Assembly (NCBI GenBank): GCA_014238065.1
Contig: JABABU010000024.1
Coordinates: 62,001 to 126,000, forward strand
DNA: 64,000 nt
Direction of reading: 5' to 3'
Source of the DNA: Actinomycetota bacterium
Lineage (GTDB): Bacteria > Actinomycetota > Acidimicrobiia > Acidimicrobiales > Poriferisodalaceae
The notes beneath the pieces were generated by a model. That model was given only the letters and a program-made list of their open reading frames with translations. It did not search any database and was not told the DNA's origin. The first letter of the stretch is position 1. Every line of letters begins with the position of its first letter. Made by a program: the position numbers and the translations under genes. Positions 16,674-26,233 of this stretch are shown here, piece by piece.

Positions 16674-18905
16674 TCAGCCCTGGAATTCGGTGATGATCTG
16701 GTTCAGGGTTGGGCTGGGGCGCATGGCTTCTGCGGCTTTGACAGGATCGGGAAAGTAGTAGCCGTCGATGTCCATGGATTGTCCCTGAGCTGCGAGGAGT
16801 TCTTCGGCGATCTCGTTCTCGTTGGCAGTGAGGGCCGATGCCAACGGAGCGAACCTCGAGGCAAGGTCTGCATCGGGGCCGAGGGTTATGGCCTGGGCCC
16901 AGTACATGGCCAGGTAGTAGTGGCTGCCGCGGTTGTCGAGTTCGTTCACCTTGCGTGACGGCGATTTCCGATTTTCGAGAAGCTTGCCTGTGGCCTCATC
17001 GAGGGTGTCGGCCAGCAGTTGGGCAGTCGAGTTTCCGGTGGACTCCGCGAGGTGTTCGAGTGACACAGCCAGCGCGAGGAACTCGCCGAGGGAATCCCAG
17101 CGGAGGTGGTTCTCCTTCTCGAACTGTTGAACGTGTTTTGGAGCAGAACCGCCGGCTCCGGTTTCGAACAGGCCGCCGCCGTTCATCAGCGGAACGATCG
17201 ACAGCATCTTGGCGCTCGTGCCGAGTTCGAGGATCGGGAACAGGTCGGTGAGGTAGTCGCGCAGCACGTTGCCGGTGACCGAGATTGTGTCTTCGCCCCT
17301 TGCGATCCGTTCGAGGCTTCGCATCGTGGCGGCGACCGGAGCGAGAATGTCGATCTCCAAACCCGCGGTCTCGTGTTCTGGCAGGTACGCCTTGACCTTT
17401 TCGATGACCTGAGCGTCGTGGGCGCGGTCAGCGTCGAGCCAGAAGATGGCAGGCGAGCCGGTGGCGCGAGCTCTGGACACGGCAAGGCGGACCCAGTCGC
17501 GGACCGGGGCGTCCTTCACCGTGCACATACGCCAGATGTCGCCTGTCTCCACGAGGTGGCTCATGAGCTCGTTGCCACGATCGTCGACAACGCGCACGGA
17601 TCCTGCCGACTCGATCTCGAACGTCTTGTCGTGCGAGCCGTATTCCTCGGCTTTCTGCGCCATCAGACCAACGTTCGGAACCGTGCCCATCGTGGTCGGG
17701 TCGAAGGCGCCGTTGTTGCGGCAGAACTCGATGGTGGCCTGGTAGATCCCGGCGTAGCTGCTGTCGGGGATGACGGCCAAGGTGTCTTGTTGGTCACCGT
17801 CGGGGCTCCACATCTGGCCTGACGTGCGGATCATTGCCGGCATCGATGCATCGATGATGACGTCGCTGGGTACATGCAGGTTGGTGATGCCGTTGTCGGA
17901 GTCGACCATTGCCATTGCCGGTCCTTCGGCTATGGCGCTCTCGATGCCGGCCTCGATCGCTGTGCGCAGTCCTTCGGGCATGGCCGCGACGGCATTCAGC
18001 ACGTTCCCGAGGCCATTGTTGGCGTTGGCTCCAGCAGCTTCCAGTGCGTCACCGTGCTCGGTGAAGACGTTGCCGAAGAACGTCTCGACCACGTGTCCGA
18101 AGATGATCGGGTCAGAGACCTTCATCATCGTTGCCTTGAGGTGCAGCGAGAACAGCACACCCTGGTGCTTGGCTGCATCGATCTGTGCTGCGAGGAACGA
18201 GACCAGCGCAGCCTTGCTCATAAAGGTTCCATCGACGATTTCGCCCTTCAGCACGTCGATGCCGTCCTTCAGCACGTTCACGCTGCCGTCGGCTGACACG
18301 TGCTCGATCCGGAGTGACCCGTCCGCGTCGACAGTCGTCGACCTCTCGTTCGAACGGAAGTCGCCGCTTGACATCGTCGAGACTGTGGTTCGGGAGCCGC
18401 TTGACCATTCGCCCATCGAGTGAGGGTTGTTCCGTGCGTACTCCTTCACCGCCTTCGGCGCCCTGCGATCGCTGTTGCCTTCACGCAGCACAGGGTTGAC
18501 GGCGCTTCCTTTCACCTTGTCGTAGCGTGACCTCGCGTCGCGCTCTTCTGGTGTCGATGGCTCGTCGGGGTAGTCGGGTACCGCGAATCCGCCAGCCTGG
18601 AGTTCGCCAATGGTCTCCTTGAGTTGCGGGACGGAGGCACTGATGTTCGGCAGCTTGATGATGTTCGCTTCAGGCCTCTTGGCGAGTTGGCCAAGTTCGG
18701 AGAGGGCGTCACCGACGCGCTGCGACTCCTCGAGATGATCGGGGAACACTGCAAGGATCCGGCCAGCGAGGCTGATGTCTCGTGTTTCCACGACCACCCC
18801 GGCAGCCGAGGTGAATGCCTCGACGATCGGCAGGAGCGAGTAGGTGGCCAGCGCCGGGGCCTCGTCGGTGTGGGTGTAGATGATCTTGCCTGAGGATTCG
18901 CTCAT
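16674..18905 (-). CDS. icd: NADP-dependent isocitrate dehydrogenase, monomeric type
   Basis: A 743-residue protein of the usual length (about 740) for the monomeric IDH family, which converts isocitrate to 2-oxoglutarate and makes NADPH in the TCA cycle. Recognisable blocks include [20 protein letters not shown] at the N-terminus, [32 protein letters not shown], a [23 protein letters not shown] stretch and [19 protein letters not shown] near the C-terminus. No frameshift is visible. It is a housekeeping gene and stands alone, convergent with the SDR. Confidence 0.95.
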   Translation of the reverse strand: MSESSGKIIYTHTDEAPALATYSLLPIVEAFTSAAGVVVETRDISLAGRILAVFPDHLEESQRVGDALSELGQLAKRPEANIIKLPNISASVPQLKETIGELQAGGFAVPDYPDEPSTPEERDARSRYDKVKGSAVNPVLREGNSDRRAPKAVKEYARNNPHSMGEWSSGSRTTVSTMSSGDFRSNERSTTVDADGSLRIEHVSADGSVNVLKDGIDVLKGEIVDGTFMSKAALVSFLAAQIDAAKHQGVLFSLHLKATMMKVSDPIIFGHVVETFFGNVFTEHGDALEAAGANANNGLGNVLNAVAAMPEGLRTAIEAGIESAIAEGPAMAMVDSDNGITNLHVPSDVIIDASMPAMIRTSGQMWSPDGDQQDTLAVIPDSSYAGIYQATIEFCRNNGAFDPTTMGTVPNVGLMAQKAEEYGSHDKTFEIESAGSVRVVDDRGNELMSHLVETGDIWRMCTVKDAPVRDWVRLAVSRARATGSPAIFWLDADRAHDAQVIEKVKAYLPEHETAGLEIDILAPVAATMRSLERIARGEDTISVTGNVLRDYLTDLFPILELGTSAKMLSIVPLMNGGGLFETGAGGSAPKHVQQFEKENHLRWDSLGEFLALAVSLEHLAESTGNSTAQLLADTLDEATGKLLENRKSPSRKVNELDNRGSHYYLAMYWAQAITLGPDADLASRFAPLASALTANENEIAEELLAAQGQSMDIDGYYFPDPVKAAEAMRPSPTLNQIITEFQG

Positions 18906-19024
18906 TGGTCTTCCGAGTCGGGGGGTGACACGCCGAGGTTACCAACGGGCCGCATCGGCACCCGCGTGTCAGCGGCGAAGGCGTGCGTACGCGGCGACGA
19001 GTGTTTGCGTCTGTGGATGGGTCC

Positions 19025-19870
19025 CTACCTGAGCGGACGTTTCCCGCCTGTGTTGTCGAAGTCGGGTGTTCGCTTCTCGATGAAGGCTGCTCGCGCCTCG
19101 GTTGCGTCTGCGGTGTGTCTGGTCAGGTTCTGGGTTCGTGATTCGAGCGCAAGAGCCTGGTCGAGACTGGCGGCGTGAAGGTTTGCCCACATGACCTCTT
19201 TGGTCATCGTGATGGCCATTGGCGCGTTGCGTGCGATGTCCTCCGCCAGTTCGAGAGCGGTCGACAGCAGTGCATCAGCATCGACGAGTTGGCTGATCAC
19301 ACCAGAGGACAGTGCCTCCTGGCTGCGAACCCTGCGCCCGGTCATCATCCAATCGAATGCCACCGAGGGGCCGACGATCTTTGGCAAGAAGTACGACAAC
19401 CCCAGCTCGCAGCCAGAGATGCCCCTCGACACGAACCCGTCCATGAACATCGCGTGTTCGCTGCCGACCCTGAGATCGGATGCCGCAGCGATCGCGAACC
19501 CAGCCCCGACGGCTGCTCCGTTCACCGCAGCGATGACGGGAATCGGTATGGAGTGAATCGTCCTGATGAATCTGCTGAGCTCGATGTGGAGACCCTCGTA
19601 TCCGGCGACGACAGGATCGGGTCCCTCGTTCTGGGATGCTTCGTCGGTGGCAGCATCACGCGTCGCGACAGACTTCACATCGATGCCTGCGCAGAACGCA
19701 CGACCGGCGCCAGTGATGACGACGGCACGACACGAACGATCGGAAGCAAGCCGACGAAGAGCGTCGTCGATGCCAGGGATCATGGTCGGTGAGATCGAGT
19801 TCAGCGCTTCGGGCCGGTTGAGTGTCAGGATGCCTGTAGGTCCGTGTCGTTCGATCAGGAGTTCGGGCAT
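19025..19870 (-). CDS. enoyl-CoA hydratase/isomerase family protein
   Basis: A 281-residue crotonase-fold protein. The ATG at 19870 begins MPELLIERHGPTGILTLNRP, the typical crotonase N-terminus, and overlaps the end of the esterase gene by 16 bases; a longer reading to 20221 overlaps that gene in another frame and is an artefact. Oxyanion-hole motifs are AFCAGIDVKS and NGAAVGAGFAIAAASDLRV. The ISGCELGLSYFLPKIVG stretch has a glutamate at the second catalytic position. Probably acts in beta-oxidation. Confidence 0.85.
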   Translation of the reverse strand: MPELLIERHGPTGILTLNRPEALNSISPTMIPGIDDALRRLASDRSCRAVVITGAGRAFCAGIDVKSVATRDAATDEASQNEGPDPVVAGYEGLHIELSRFIRTIHSIPIPVIAAVNGAAVGAGFAIAAASDLRVGSEHAMFMDGFVSRGISGCELGLSYFLPKIVGPSVAFDWMMTGRRVRSQEALSSGVISQLVDADALLSTALELAEDIARNAPMAITMTKEVMWANLHAASLDQALALESRTQNLTRHTADATEARAAFIEKRTPDFDNTGGKRPLR

Positions 19871-20850
19871 GTGGGAGACCTCTCTATGTTGTGGCCCGGG
19901 TTGATAGCTCGCGCGAGGGCGCCGAACTCGTCGTGACGCCATCGCCTGACCAGGGCAGAGTCCGGGGATCCTCGTTGACAACCGTGATAGGCGCCTCGGT
20001 AGACGTGGAGTTCGGTCGGCACGCCAGCAGCCAGCAGTCGTTGCGCGTACTCGATGTTCTCGTCCAGAAACAGATCCAGATCGCCGACTGTGATGATCGC
20101 TGGAGGCAGGTCTGAAACGTCGTCTGCTCGCGACGGTGCTGCGTAGATCGACACGTCGTCTCCACCGGCTCTGCCGCTGAGGTACGCGTCCCAGCCGATG
20201 ATGTTGGCGTCTCGGTTCCAAACCCGATCCGACAGGACGTAGTGGCTCGAGTTGGTCGTGTTGCTGTCATCGATCATGGGGAACGTGAGCAACTGGAAAC
20301 ACGGTGCGAAAGCGCCTCGGTCTCTGGCCAACAGAGCGAGTCCTGCCGCGAGTCCACCTCCAGCGCTTGCTCCACCGATGGCGACACGACTGCGGTCGAT
20401 TCCAAATTCGTCGGCTGCACCGAAGAGCCACGCGAGCCCTGCGTAACAGTCTTCGACAGGCGTCGGGTCGGGATGCTCGGGTGCGATCCGATAATCGACT
20501 GACACGACCACGACGTCGAGGTTTCGGGCGATGATGGCGCAGAGCGCGTCGCTGGCGGTGAGGTCGAACAGCACCATGCCGCCGCCATGCATGTAATACA
20601 GCGCACCAAGATCGCGGGCGGCAGCGGGAGGTGCGTAACTGCGGAGCCAGAGCTGATGACCGTCGTCCAACGTCACGTGGTGGTCGTTCACCTCGATCTC
20701 GGGTGGGAACTCGTACTCGGGGCCGCCGGCTGCCATTCTGGCAAGTCGAGCTCGCGCCAGGGGAATGTCCGACAGGTCCACCGCACCGTCCGGGGTGGCG
20801 TCGAAGGCCGATCGGAGTTCACTGTCGATTCGATCCTCGAAACTCGACAT
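19855..20850 (-). CDS. alpha/beta hydrolase, hormone-sensitive-lipase (HSL) family esterase
   Basis: A 331-residue carboxylesterase. The HSL hallmark HGGG occurs in YYMHGGGMVLFD, the nucleophile is in GGASAGGGLA (GxSxG-type), the acid is probably in VGDLDLFLDENI, and the catalytic histidine in YRGAYHGCQ. It overlaps the downstream enoyl-CoA hydratase by 16 bases, so both are in one operon. It probably cleaves short-chain or acyl esters in the cytoplasm; there is no signal peptide. It is divergent from the crotonase at 20933. Confidence 0.85.
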   Translation of the reverse strand: MSSFEDRIDSELRSAFDATPDGAVDLSDIPLARARLARMAAGGPEYEFPPEIEVNDHHVTLDDGHQLWLRSYAPPAAARDLGALYYMHGGGMVLFDLTASDALCAIIARNLDVVVVSVDYRIAPEHPDPTPVEDCYAGLAWLFGAADEFGIDRSRVAIGGASAGGGLAAGLALLARDRGAFAPCFQLLTFPMIDDSNTTNSSHYVLSDRVWNRDANIIGWDAYLSGRAGGDDVSIYAAPSRADDVSDLPPAIITVGDLDLFLDENIEYAQRLLAAGVPTELHVYRGAYHGCQRGSPDSALVRRWRHDEFGALARAINPGHNIERSPTCPNS

Positions 20851-20932
20851 CTAGTCCCCCTTGACCAGCTCGCGTCGTCAGGACGTTACCGAACTACTTT
20901 GGCGAGCACTGAACGAAGAAACGGGGTCAGCG

Positions 20933-21697
20933 ATGACGGTGTTGTACGACTTGAACGATCGCATTGCTCACATCACCCTGAATCGGCCTGATCAACGAAA
21001 CGCTTTCAACAGGCAACTGTTCGCCGATCTCGATGAGGCGATGTTCCGGTTCCGTGATGATGACGGGGCTCGAATCTGTGTGATGGATGCCGCCGGCGCC
21101 GCGTTCAGCGTCGGTTTCGACATCAAAGACGGCGATCAGGCCATGACAGGGGGCGACGACGATGGACGCGAGTTCACCTCGACGTACCTTGGCGACGACA
21201 TTGGCGGCAAGCCGGTGATCGTGGCAGTGCACGGTCACTGCGTCGGGCAGGGCGTCGCGAACGCGCTGTTCGGGGACATCAGGATCTGCAGCCCCGATGC
21301 GAAGTTCACGCTGGCCGAGGCCATGGTCGGGATCTCAGCATTGGCGTTGCCGCAGTTGTTGACCGACCTGATCGGCGCCTCGCACGCTCGATACATGCTC
21401 GTCTCTGGGGAGCGATGCGATGCCGACTGGGCCCTGCGGACCGGTCTCATGCACGAGGTCGTCGAGAGAGAACACCTGACCGACCGGGCGTTCGAACTCG
21501 CCCACTTGATGCTGCGCCAGGCGCCGCTCGCGACCCGGGCCCACAAGCTGATCCTGAAGGCTGCCCTCACCGATCCGAGGGACGATGTCTCGGCGCTCGC
21601 TCGTCGGTACAGGGCCCAGACCGCCGCATCCGAGGACTTCAAAGAGGGGAGGAGGGCCTTCCTCGAGCGCCGATCTCCCGACTGGCAGGCCAGGTAG
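20933..21697 (+). CDS. enoyl-CoA hydratase/isomerase family protein
   Basis: About 254 residues from the ATG at 20933 (MTVLYDLNDRIAHITLNRP), the normal crotonase start; an upstream ATG at 20861 overlaps the divergent promoter zone. Oxyanion-hole segments are AAFSVGFDIKDGD and HGHCVGQGVANALFGDIRI. The LAEAMVGISALALPQLLTD segment has a glutamate on the active-site helix. It is followed 8 bases later by a small GTG ORF and then the HD protein, probably as one transcript. Confidence 0.8.
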   Translation: MTVLYDLNDRIAHITLNRPDQRNAFNRQLFADLDEAMFRFRDDDGARICVMDAAGAAFSVGFDIKDGDQAMTGGDDDGREFTSTYLGDDIGGKPVIVAVHGHCVGQGVANALFGDIRICSPDAKFTLAEAMVGISALALPQLLTDLIGASHARYMLVSGERCDADWALRTGLMHEVVEREHLTDRAFELAHLMLRQAPLATRAHKLILKAALTDPRDDVSALARRYRAQTAASEDFKEGRRAFLERRSPDWQAR

Positions 21698-21704
21698 CAG
21701 CGCT

Positions 21705-21869
21705 GTGCCAGTTGTCGACTGGTCGAGCAGCCTCGTAGCGGCGGGTGCGAAGTCGGGGTTCGCGCCGCACGCACTCGACGTGTTCGTCGAGATCTACAAA
21801 GCTCAGAGCGAGGCATTCGGCGAAGGCGTACAGCAACCGTCGAGCACGACTTTCAACGCCACAACATGA
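21705..21869 (+). CDS. small ORF, 54 residues, unknown
   Basis: A GTG-started frame between the crotonase and the HD-domain gene, reading VPVVDWSSSLVAAGAKSG and ending in TTFNATT. The segment FAPHALDVFVEIYKAQSEAF looks like an amphipathic helix. It fills the gap almost exactly, which favours a real gene, but I recognise no family and the ribosome site is weak. It could instead be untranslated leader of the HD gene. Confidence 0.35.
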   Translation: MPVVDWSSSLVAAGAKSGFAPHALDVFVEIYKAQSEAFGEGVQQPSSTTFNATT

Positions 21870-21885
21870 TCTGATCGGAGATGAC

Positions 21886-22458
21886 ATGACGACTGTCGGA
21901 TGGACACACATGGCCGAGGGGACCAAAGAGGACTACGAATACCTGGGACCTGAGTTCGAGGCCCACGTGCGTCCGACAATTGTTCCGAATCTCGTCAATC
22001 TGTTGAAGGTGATGGAGGGTCCGAAACTCGGGTACCAGATCGACCGTTACCAGCACTCATTGCAGTCGGCGACCAGAGCGTTGCGCAACGACGAAACCCT
22101 CGACATGGTCGTCGGAGCGCTGCTGCATGACGTGGCCGATGGTTTCGCACCAGAGAACCACAGTTCAGCGGCAGCATCGATTCTCGAGCCCTACGTCGAT
22201 GAGCGAACCCACTGGGTTGTTCGGCACCACGGTCTGTTTCAGGGCTACTACTACTTCCATCACCTCGGTGGCGACCGGGACGCACGAGATGTGTATTCGG
22301 ACTCGCCGTATTACGACGACTGCGTGTTCTTCTGCGCGAACTACGACGCGAACTGTTTCGACCCTTCGTACGACACGATGGCCGTCGAGGAGTTCATCCC
22401 GATGATGGAAGAGATCTTTGCCCGTTCTTCACGGCTTCCTGGCGTTGCCGGCGCGTGA
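21886..22458 (+). CDS. HD-domain protein, PhnZ/MIOX-like (candidate diiron oxygenase)
   Basis: A 190-residue HD-fold protein with a GGAG ribosome site before the ATG. It has the metal-binding series H57 (YQHSLQSA), H81-D82 (LLHDVADGF), H92, H114/H115 (VRHHGLFQGYYYFHH) and D154 (ANYDANCFDP). The size and the HSLQ..HD layout resemble PhnZ and TmpB, mixed-valent diiron enzymes that oxidise aminoalkyl-phosphonates, more than they resemble nucleotide phosphohydrolases. No phosphonate transporter is nearby, so another hydroxylated or quaternary-amine substrate is equally possible. Confidence 0.65.
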   Translation: MTTVGWTHMAEGTKEDYEYLGPEFEAHVRPTIVPNLVNLLKVMEGPKLGYQIDRYQHSLQSATRALRNDETLDMVVGALLHDVADGFAPENHSSAAASILEPYVDERTHWVVRHHGLFQGYYYFHHLGGDRDARDVYSDSPYYDDCVFFCANYDANCFDPSYDTMAVEEFIPMMEEIFARSSRLPGVAGA

Positions 22459-22486
22459 TCAGGGACTCGCGGCCCTAAGCGAAGAG

Positions 22487-23230
22487 TCACCGCCAAGCGA
22501 ACACGGGTTGTTCGAGGTCATCGACTCGCATCGAGGTGCCTCTGTACGCGACTTCGCGAAACTGGAGCACGATCGCACCTGTCGGTGCGTGGATGAGGTC
22601 CTGGCCGATGGCGACCTGGACAACCGGTCGATGGCTCTCATCGATCTCGACGTACCTCGGTGAATCTGGGCGAAGAAGCTCGCGGATGCTGATCCGGTGA
22701 ACCGAAGCGACTTCAGCTGGCGCAGGAACCGGGTCAGCCTCAGTGCCGGCCCAGAACACGAACGGCGTCATGACATAACCCGAACGAGTGGGATAGTCGT
22801 CGAGGCGACCGAGGAGATCGGTTTCGGTGAGCGTGAGCCCGACCTCTTCTTCGACCTCGCGCATGGCCGCTGCGAGCGGCGATTCGCCTTCGTCGATTCT
22901 TCCTCCGGGAAGCGCCCACTGGTTCGGGTGGTTCTTCAGCTTCGCTGACCGTCTCGTGAGCAACACCGCAGCACCCCCCGCGGTTCCCGCAACGCTGCCT
23001 GACAGGGTCTCGTCGTCAGCGAGGCCTGGAAGATCCCGCATGAACAGCGGATCGACGACGGCCCCGTCGGCACCATGTAACTCTGCATCGCTGTCCATCA
23101 CGATGATGCTCACAGCGGCGTGACGTCGTCCGTCGAGGGCATGTTCGCGCACTTCATGGCCGGCGAGGTTCGTTTCGATCTGCGCGCGCAGTTCCTGGCT
23201 GTAGGCGATTTCGTTCATCAGTCTGTTCAC
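22487..23230 (-). CDS. Nudix hydrolase
   Basis: About 247 residues with a complete Nudix box, GGRIDEGESPLAAAMREVEEEVGL (GX5EX7REUXEEXGU), preceded by LKNHPNQWALPG. It resembles the CoA-pyrophosphatase-like group, hydrolysing a nucleoside diphosphate linked to X. I chose the GTG at 23230 because it overlaps the stop of the upstream methyltransferase (GTGA), a pattern repeated in this window; an ATG at 23218 is the alternative. Converges with the HD gene. Confidence 0.8.
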   Translation of the reverse strand: MNRLMNEIAYSQELRAQIETNLAGHEVREHALDGRRHAAVSIIVMDSDAELHGADGAVVDPLFMRDLPGLADDETLSGSVAGTAGGAAVLLTRRSAKLKNHPNQWALPGGRIDEGESPLAAAMREVEEEVGLTLTETDLLGRLDDYPTRSGYVMTPFVFWAGTEADPVPAPAEVASVHRISIRELLRPDSPRYVEIDESHRPVVQVAIGQDLIHAPTGAIVLQFREVAYRGTSMRVDDLEQPVFAWR

Positions 23231-23844
23231 TCTGGGTTGAGGGCTCGGCCCACGTAGTAGTACACCCACGGCTTCGGACCCTCACCGAATCCGGCGGTGA
23301 CCGAGACGAGATCGAATCCGGCATCTGTGAACAGAGCGGGATGGTCTCGGCTGACGTGACACCCATCAGCGAGTCGCTTCTGAACGGGGTCGATGAGTCG
23401 CTGCATCTTCTGGAGTCGTTCCGTGGGTCCTTTGCCGTGTTCGAGGAAGCGGACGACGCCGCCTGGTTTCAGGACTCGTCGCAACTCCGACAGGGCCTGG
23501 TTTGGATCGGGAATCGTGCAGAGGGTGTAGGTCAGCAATGCGTTGTCACACGAATCGTCGGGTAGCGGGAGTTTCTGGCCGTCGAGACCGACGAACTCGA
23601 CCTCGATGGGCGATGCAGCGATGCGATCGGCGGCCAGTTCGCGGCCCCGCACCGCGGGATCGATGGCGAACACCTTTGTCACGTCGGGAGGCATCAGCGG
23701 CAGATTCAAGCCGCTGCCGAACCCTGGTTCGACGACGACGCCGGAGATTCCATCGATGGCCAGCCGACGCCAGGTGGCGATTTCATCGGTGTCGAGCGCT
23801 TTGTCGATGATCTGCGGGAGTACCCGATCGCGGTACCAGCCCAT
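23227..23844 (-). CDS. class I SAM-dependent methyltransferase
   Basis: A 205-residue Rossmann methyltransferase of the Methyltransf_11 type. The SAM-binding motif I is VVVEPGFGSGLNLPL, motif II has VFAIDPAV, and the later strand is DNALLTYTLCTIPDPNQAL followed by RVLKPGGVVRFLEHG. Substrate unknown; it resembles ubiquinone/menaquinone-type and phospholipid-type methyltransferases. It lies 6 bases downstream of the E1-like gene and overlaps the Nudix gene, so it is inside an operon of three. Confidence 0.8.
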   Translation of the reverse strand: MGWYRDRVLPQIIDKALDTDEIATWRRLAIDGISGVVVEPGFGSGLNLPLMPPDVTKVFAIDPAVRGRELAADRIAASPIEVEFVGLDGQKLPLPDDSCDNALLTYTLCTIPDPNQALSELRRVLKPGGVVRFLEHGKGPTERLQKMQRLIDPVQKRLADGCHVSRDHPALFTDAGFDLVSVTAGFGEGPKPWVYYYVGRALNPE

Positions 23845-23850
23845 GGAGCA

Positions 23851-26178
23851 TCAGTTCCCTGTGGCGAAGAGCGCAGCGTTCACCACGTGGCCAGCGGAGA
23901 TACCAGTCGAGTCGTGGAGGTCGGCGATCGTGCCCGACTCGCCGAATCGGTCGACCCCTAGGGCCACTTGTCGTGTGCCGACGGCCGATCCGATCCACGC
24001 AAGGGCGTGGCTTGACGCGTCGTGTACCGAGACGATCGGATTCATCCGTTCGGGCACCGGGATCAACTCGTCGATGATGTTCGACCCGGTCGATCTGGCG
24101 CCGGCTCTCGCGATGTTGGCATCGCGGCGCTGCCAGCTGCGGTACGTAGCGTCGGGGCTTGGGAGGTGGATGACAGTTGCGCCTACGCCTTCGCCCTCGA
24201 GTTCGTCGGCGGCAGCGACAGCTTCGGGCACCATCGCTCCCGTGGCCACGATGGTGACTTTCGGAGATGGCGATTCGATGAGGCGATACCCGCCTCTCAG
24301 AGTCATCGATCTCAGCTGATCTTCCCCGAGGCGATCCATCGCTGCGGCAAATGGCGCCTGATCGATCGGGCGGGTGGACAGGCGAAGATAGGTGCTCTCG
24401 CCCTCAGGGGTCGACAACCGATTGACGCCCTCGCACAGAAGCCAGTCCACCTCGGTCGCGAATGCAGGCTCGACATAGTTCAGGTGCGGCAACTCGGCGC
24501 CGACCGAAGCTGTGATCGTGGATTGATGGGCACCACCTTCCGGTGCAAGGGTCACCCCCGACGGGGTTCCGGCAACGATGAACCGAGCGCCGTTGTAGAG
24601 CGAATAGATGAACGCATCGAGGCCGCGCAGCACGAATGGGTCGTACACAGCACCTATGGGCAGGAGATGTTCACCGTGGTGCTCGTGGCTCAAACCGAGT
24701 TGGCCGAGCAGCATGAACAGGTTCATCTCCGAGATGCCGAGTTCGATGTGCTGTCCGTTGGGTGATGGGGCCCACTTGAGGAGCCGTTGCCCGCCCCCAT
24801 GATCGTCTCGGTCGGTGGGGGAGTAAACGCCGGTCTTGTTGATCCAGCCGCCGAGGTTCGTCGAGATCGACACGTCGGGTGCTGTCGTGACGATGCGCTC
24901 GGCGACGCCGTCGACGTCTCCGAGCCTGGTAAGGGTTCGGCCGAACGCTTCCTGGGTCGACACTTGGCCTTTGGACACGACAGGTCCTGCAGTCGAGGGC
25001 ACACGGAGAATCGGTCGAGGCGGATCGGGCTCGTTGTTGATGGCGCCACCGACGGCGTCGCACAGCCGACCATGTGGGCTGGCTGGGTCGAAGCGATCCC
25101 ACTCGGTGTCGAGATCGAGCCCGACTCTGCTTCGGAACAAATCGATCTGCTGCGGAGACAGCAGTGCTGCATGGTTCAGCGGATCGCCGGCGATCGGCAG
25201 ACCCCAGCCTTTGATCGTGTAGGCGAACACGACCGATGGGCGGTCGGTGGCGGCGTCGCACTCGGCGAAGGTGTCGAGGAGAAGCCCGAGATCGTGGCCA
25301 CCGAGGTCGGTGACAACTCGGCCGAACTCGCTGTTGGTCAGGTGGTCGGTTGTCCGAGCCACAGCAGGGTCAGCGCCGGTGAGGAACTTCTCGCGGAGTT
25401 CGTCACCCTCGAGTGTAAAGAGTGCCTGGTAAGCCTCATTGGACATCTCGTTGATGTGCGTCTTCAAGGCGTCGCCACCGGGAGCCTTGAACGCGGCGCT
25501 CAATCGTGAACCGAATTTCGCTTCGGCCACATGCCAACCGGCCTCGGCAAAGAAGTTTTCGAGTCTCGTTGCCTGGATGTCGGGGATCACCCTGTCGAGG
25601 CTCTGCCGGTTGAGGTCGACCACCATCATGAAGTTGGAAAGACCCTCTGTGGTCGAGTCGGCGATGGCCTCCCAGACGTTGCCTTCGTCGAGTTCAGCAT
25701 CTCCAACGGTTGCGATGAATCTGGCTGGCGGTTGTTCACCGAAGTGACTGTCGGCGTATCGACGCGTCGCAGCCGAGAACAGTGGAGCGACTGCTCCGAG
25801 TCCGACAGAACCTGTCGAGAAGTCCGAGACGTCGGGGTCCTTGGTGCGAGACGGGTATGCCTGCAGACCACCACGTTGCCGAAGCGTCGTCAGGTACGAA
25901 CGGTCGAGTTCGCCGGTGAGGTACTTGATGGCGTGATACATCGGTGAGGCATGCGGCTTCACGGCGACCTTGTCTTCGCCGCCGATGTGGGCGAACCAGA
26001 GCGCCGTCATGATGGAGACCATCGAAGCGCATGACGCCTGGTGGCCGCCGACCTTGATCTCGCCGCCACTCCTGGTGTTGGCGTGGTCGATGATGCGCGT
26101 TGCGAGCCACAGCACCCGTTGTTCGACATCGCGAAGAAGGTCGAGGTCGATCTGATGGCGGCTGCTCACACCGGCCAT
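23851..26178 (-). CDS. transketolase-like / AceE-type pyruvate dehydrogenase E1 homologue
   Basis: A 775-residue thiamine-diphosphate enzyme with the transketolase layout: N-terminal TPP domain (GGEIKVGGHQASCASMV, KPHASPMYHAIKYLTG), a TPP motif GDAELDEGNVWEAI ending in DLNRQSLD, a middle Pyr domain with the catalytic glutamate in IELGISEMNLFMLLGQLG, and a C-terminal transketolase domain. It resembles the shorter AceE-like group and not true transketolase. The first TPP residue triad is GDA where GDG is usual. The expected role is oxidation of a 2-oxo acid to an acyl group, but no E2/E3 genes are nearby, so the substrate is open. Confidence 0.7.
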   Translation of the reverse strand: MAGVSSRHQIDLDLLRDVEQRVLWLATRIIDHANTRSGGEIKVGGHQASCASMVSIMTALWFAHIGGEDKVAVKPHASPMYHAIKYLTGELDRSYLTTLRQRGGLQAYPSRTKDPDVSDFSTGSVGLGAVAPLFSAATRRYADSHFGEQPPARFIATVGDAELDEGNVWEAIADSTTEGLSNFMMVVDLNRQSLDRVIPDIQATRLENFFAEAGWHVAEAKFGSRLSAAFKAPGGDALKTHINEMSNEAYQALFTLEGDELREKFLTGADPAVARTTDHLTNSEFGRVVTDLGGHDLGLLLDTFAECDAATDRPSVVFAYTIKGWGLPIAGDPLNHAALLSPQQIDLFRSRVGLDLDTEWDRFDPASPHGRLCDAVGGAINNEPDPPRPILRVPSTAGPVVSKGQVSTQEAFGRTLTRLGDVDGVAERIVTTAPDVSISTNLGGWINKTGVYSPTDRDDHGGGQRLLKWAPSPNGQHIELGISEMNLFMLLGQLGLSHEHHGEHLLPIGAVYDPFVLRGLDAFIYSLYNGARFIVAGTPSGVTLAPEGGAHQSTITASVGAELPHLNYVEPAFATEVDWLLCEGVNRLSTPEGESTYLRLSTRPIDQAPFAAAMDRLGEDQLRSMTLRGGYRLIESPSPKVTIVATGAMVPEAVAAADELEGEGVGATVIHLPSPDATYRSWQRRDANIARAGARSTGSNIIDELIPVPERMNPIVSVHDASSHALAWIGSAVGTRQVALGVDRFGESGTIADLHDSTGISAGHVVNAALFATGN

Positions 26179-26233
26179 TGTCGCGGACGCGCTGCTGTTC
26201 CGCCCGAGTCAAAGCGGAGACGTTCGCGTGCGG

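Noticed and set aside
19025-20221. Long minus-strand ORF extending the crotonase N-terminus by about 117 residues
   Set aside because: The extra part overlaps the HSL esterase gene in another frame, is arginine-rich and unlike crotonases. The ATG at 19870 fits the family.
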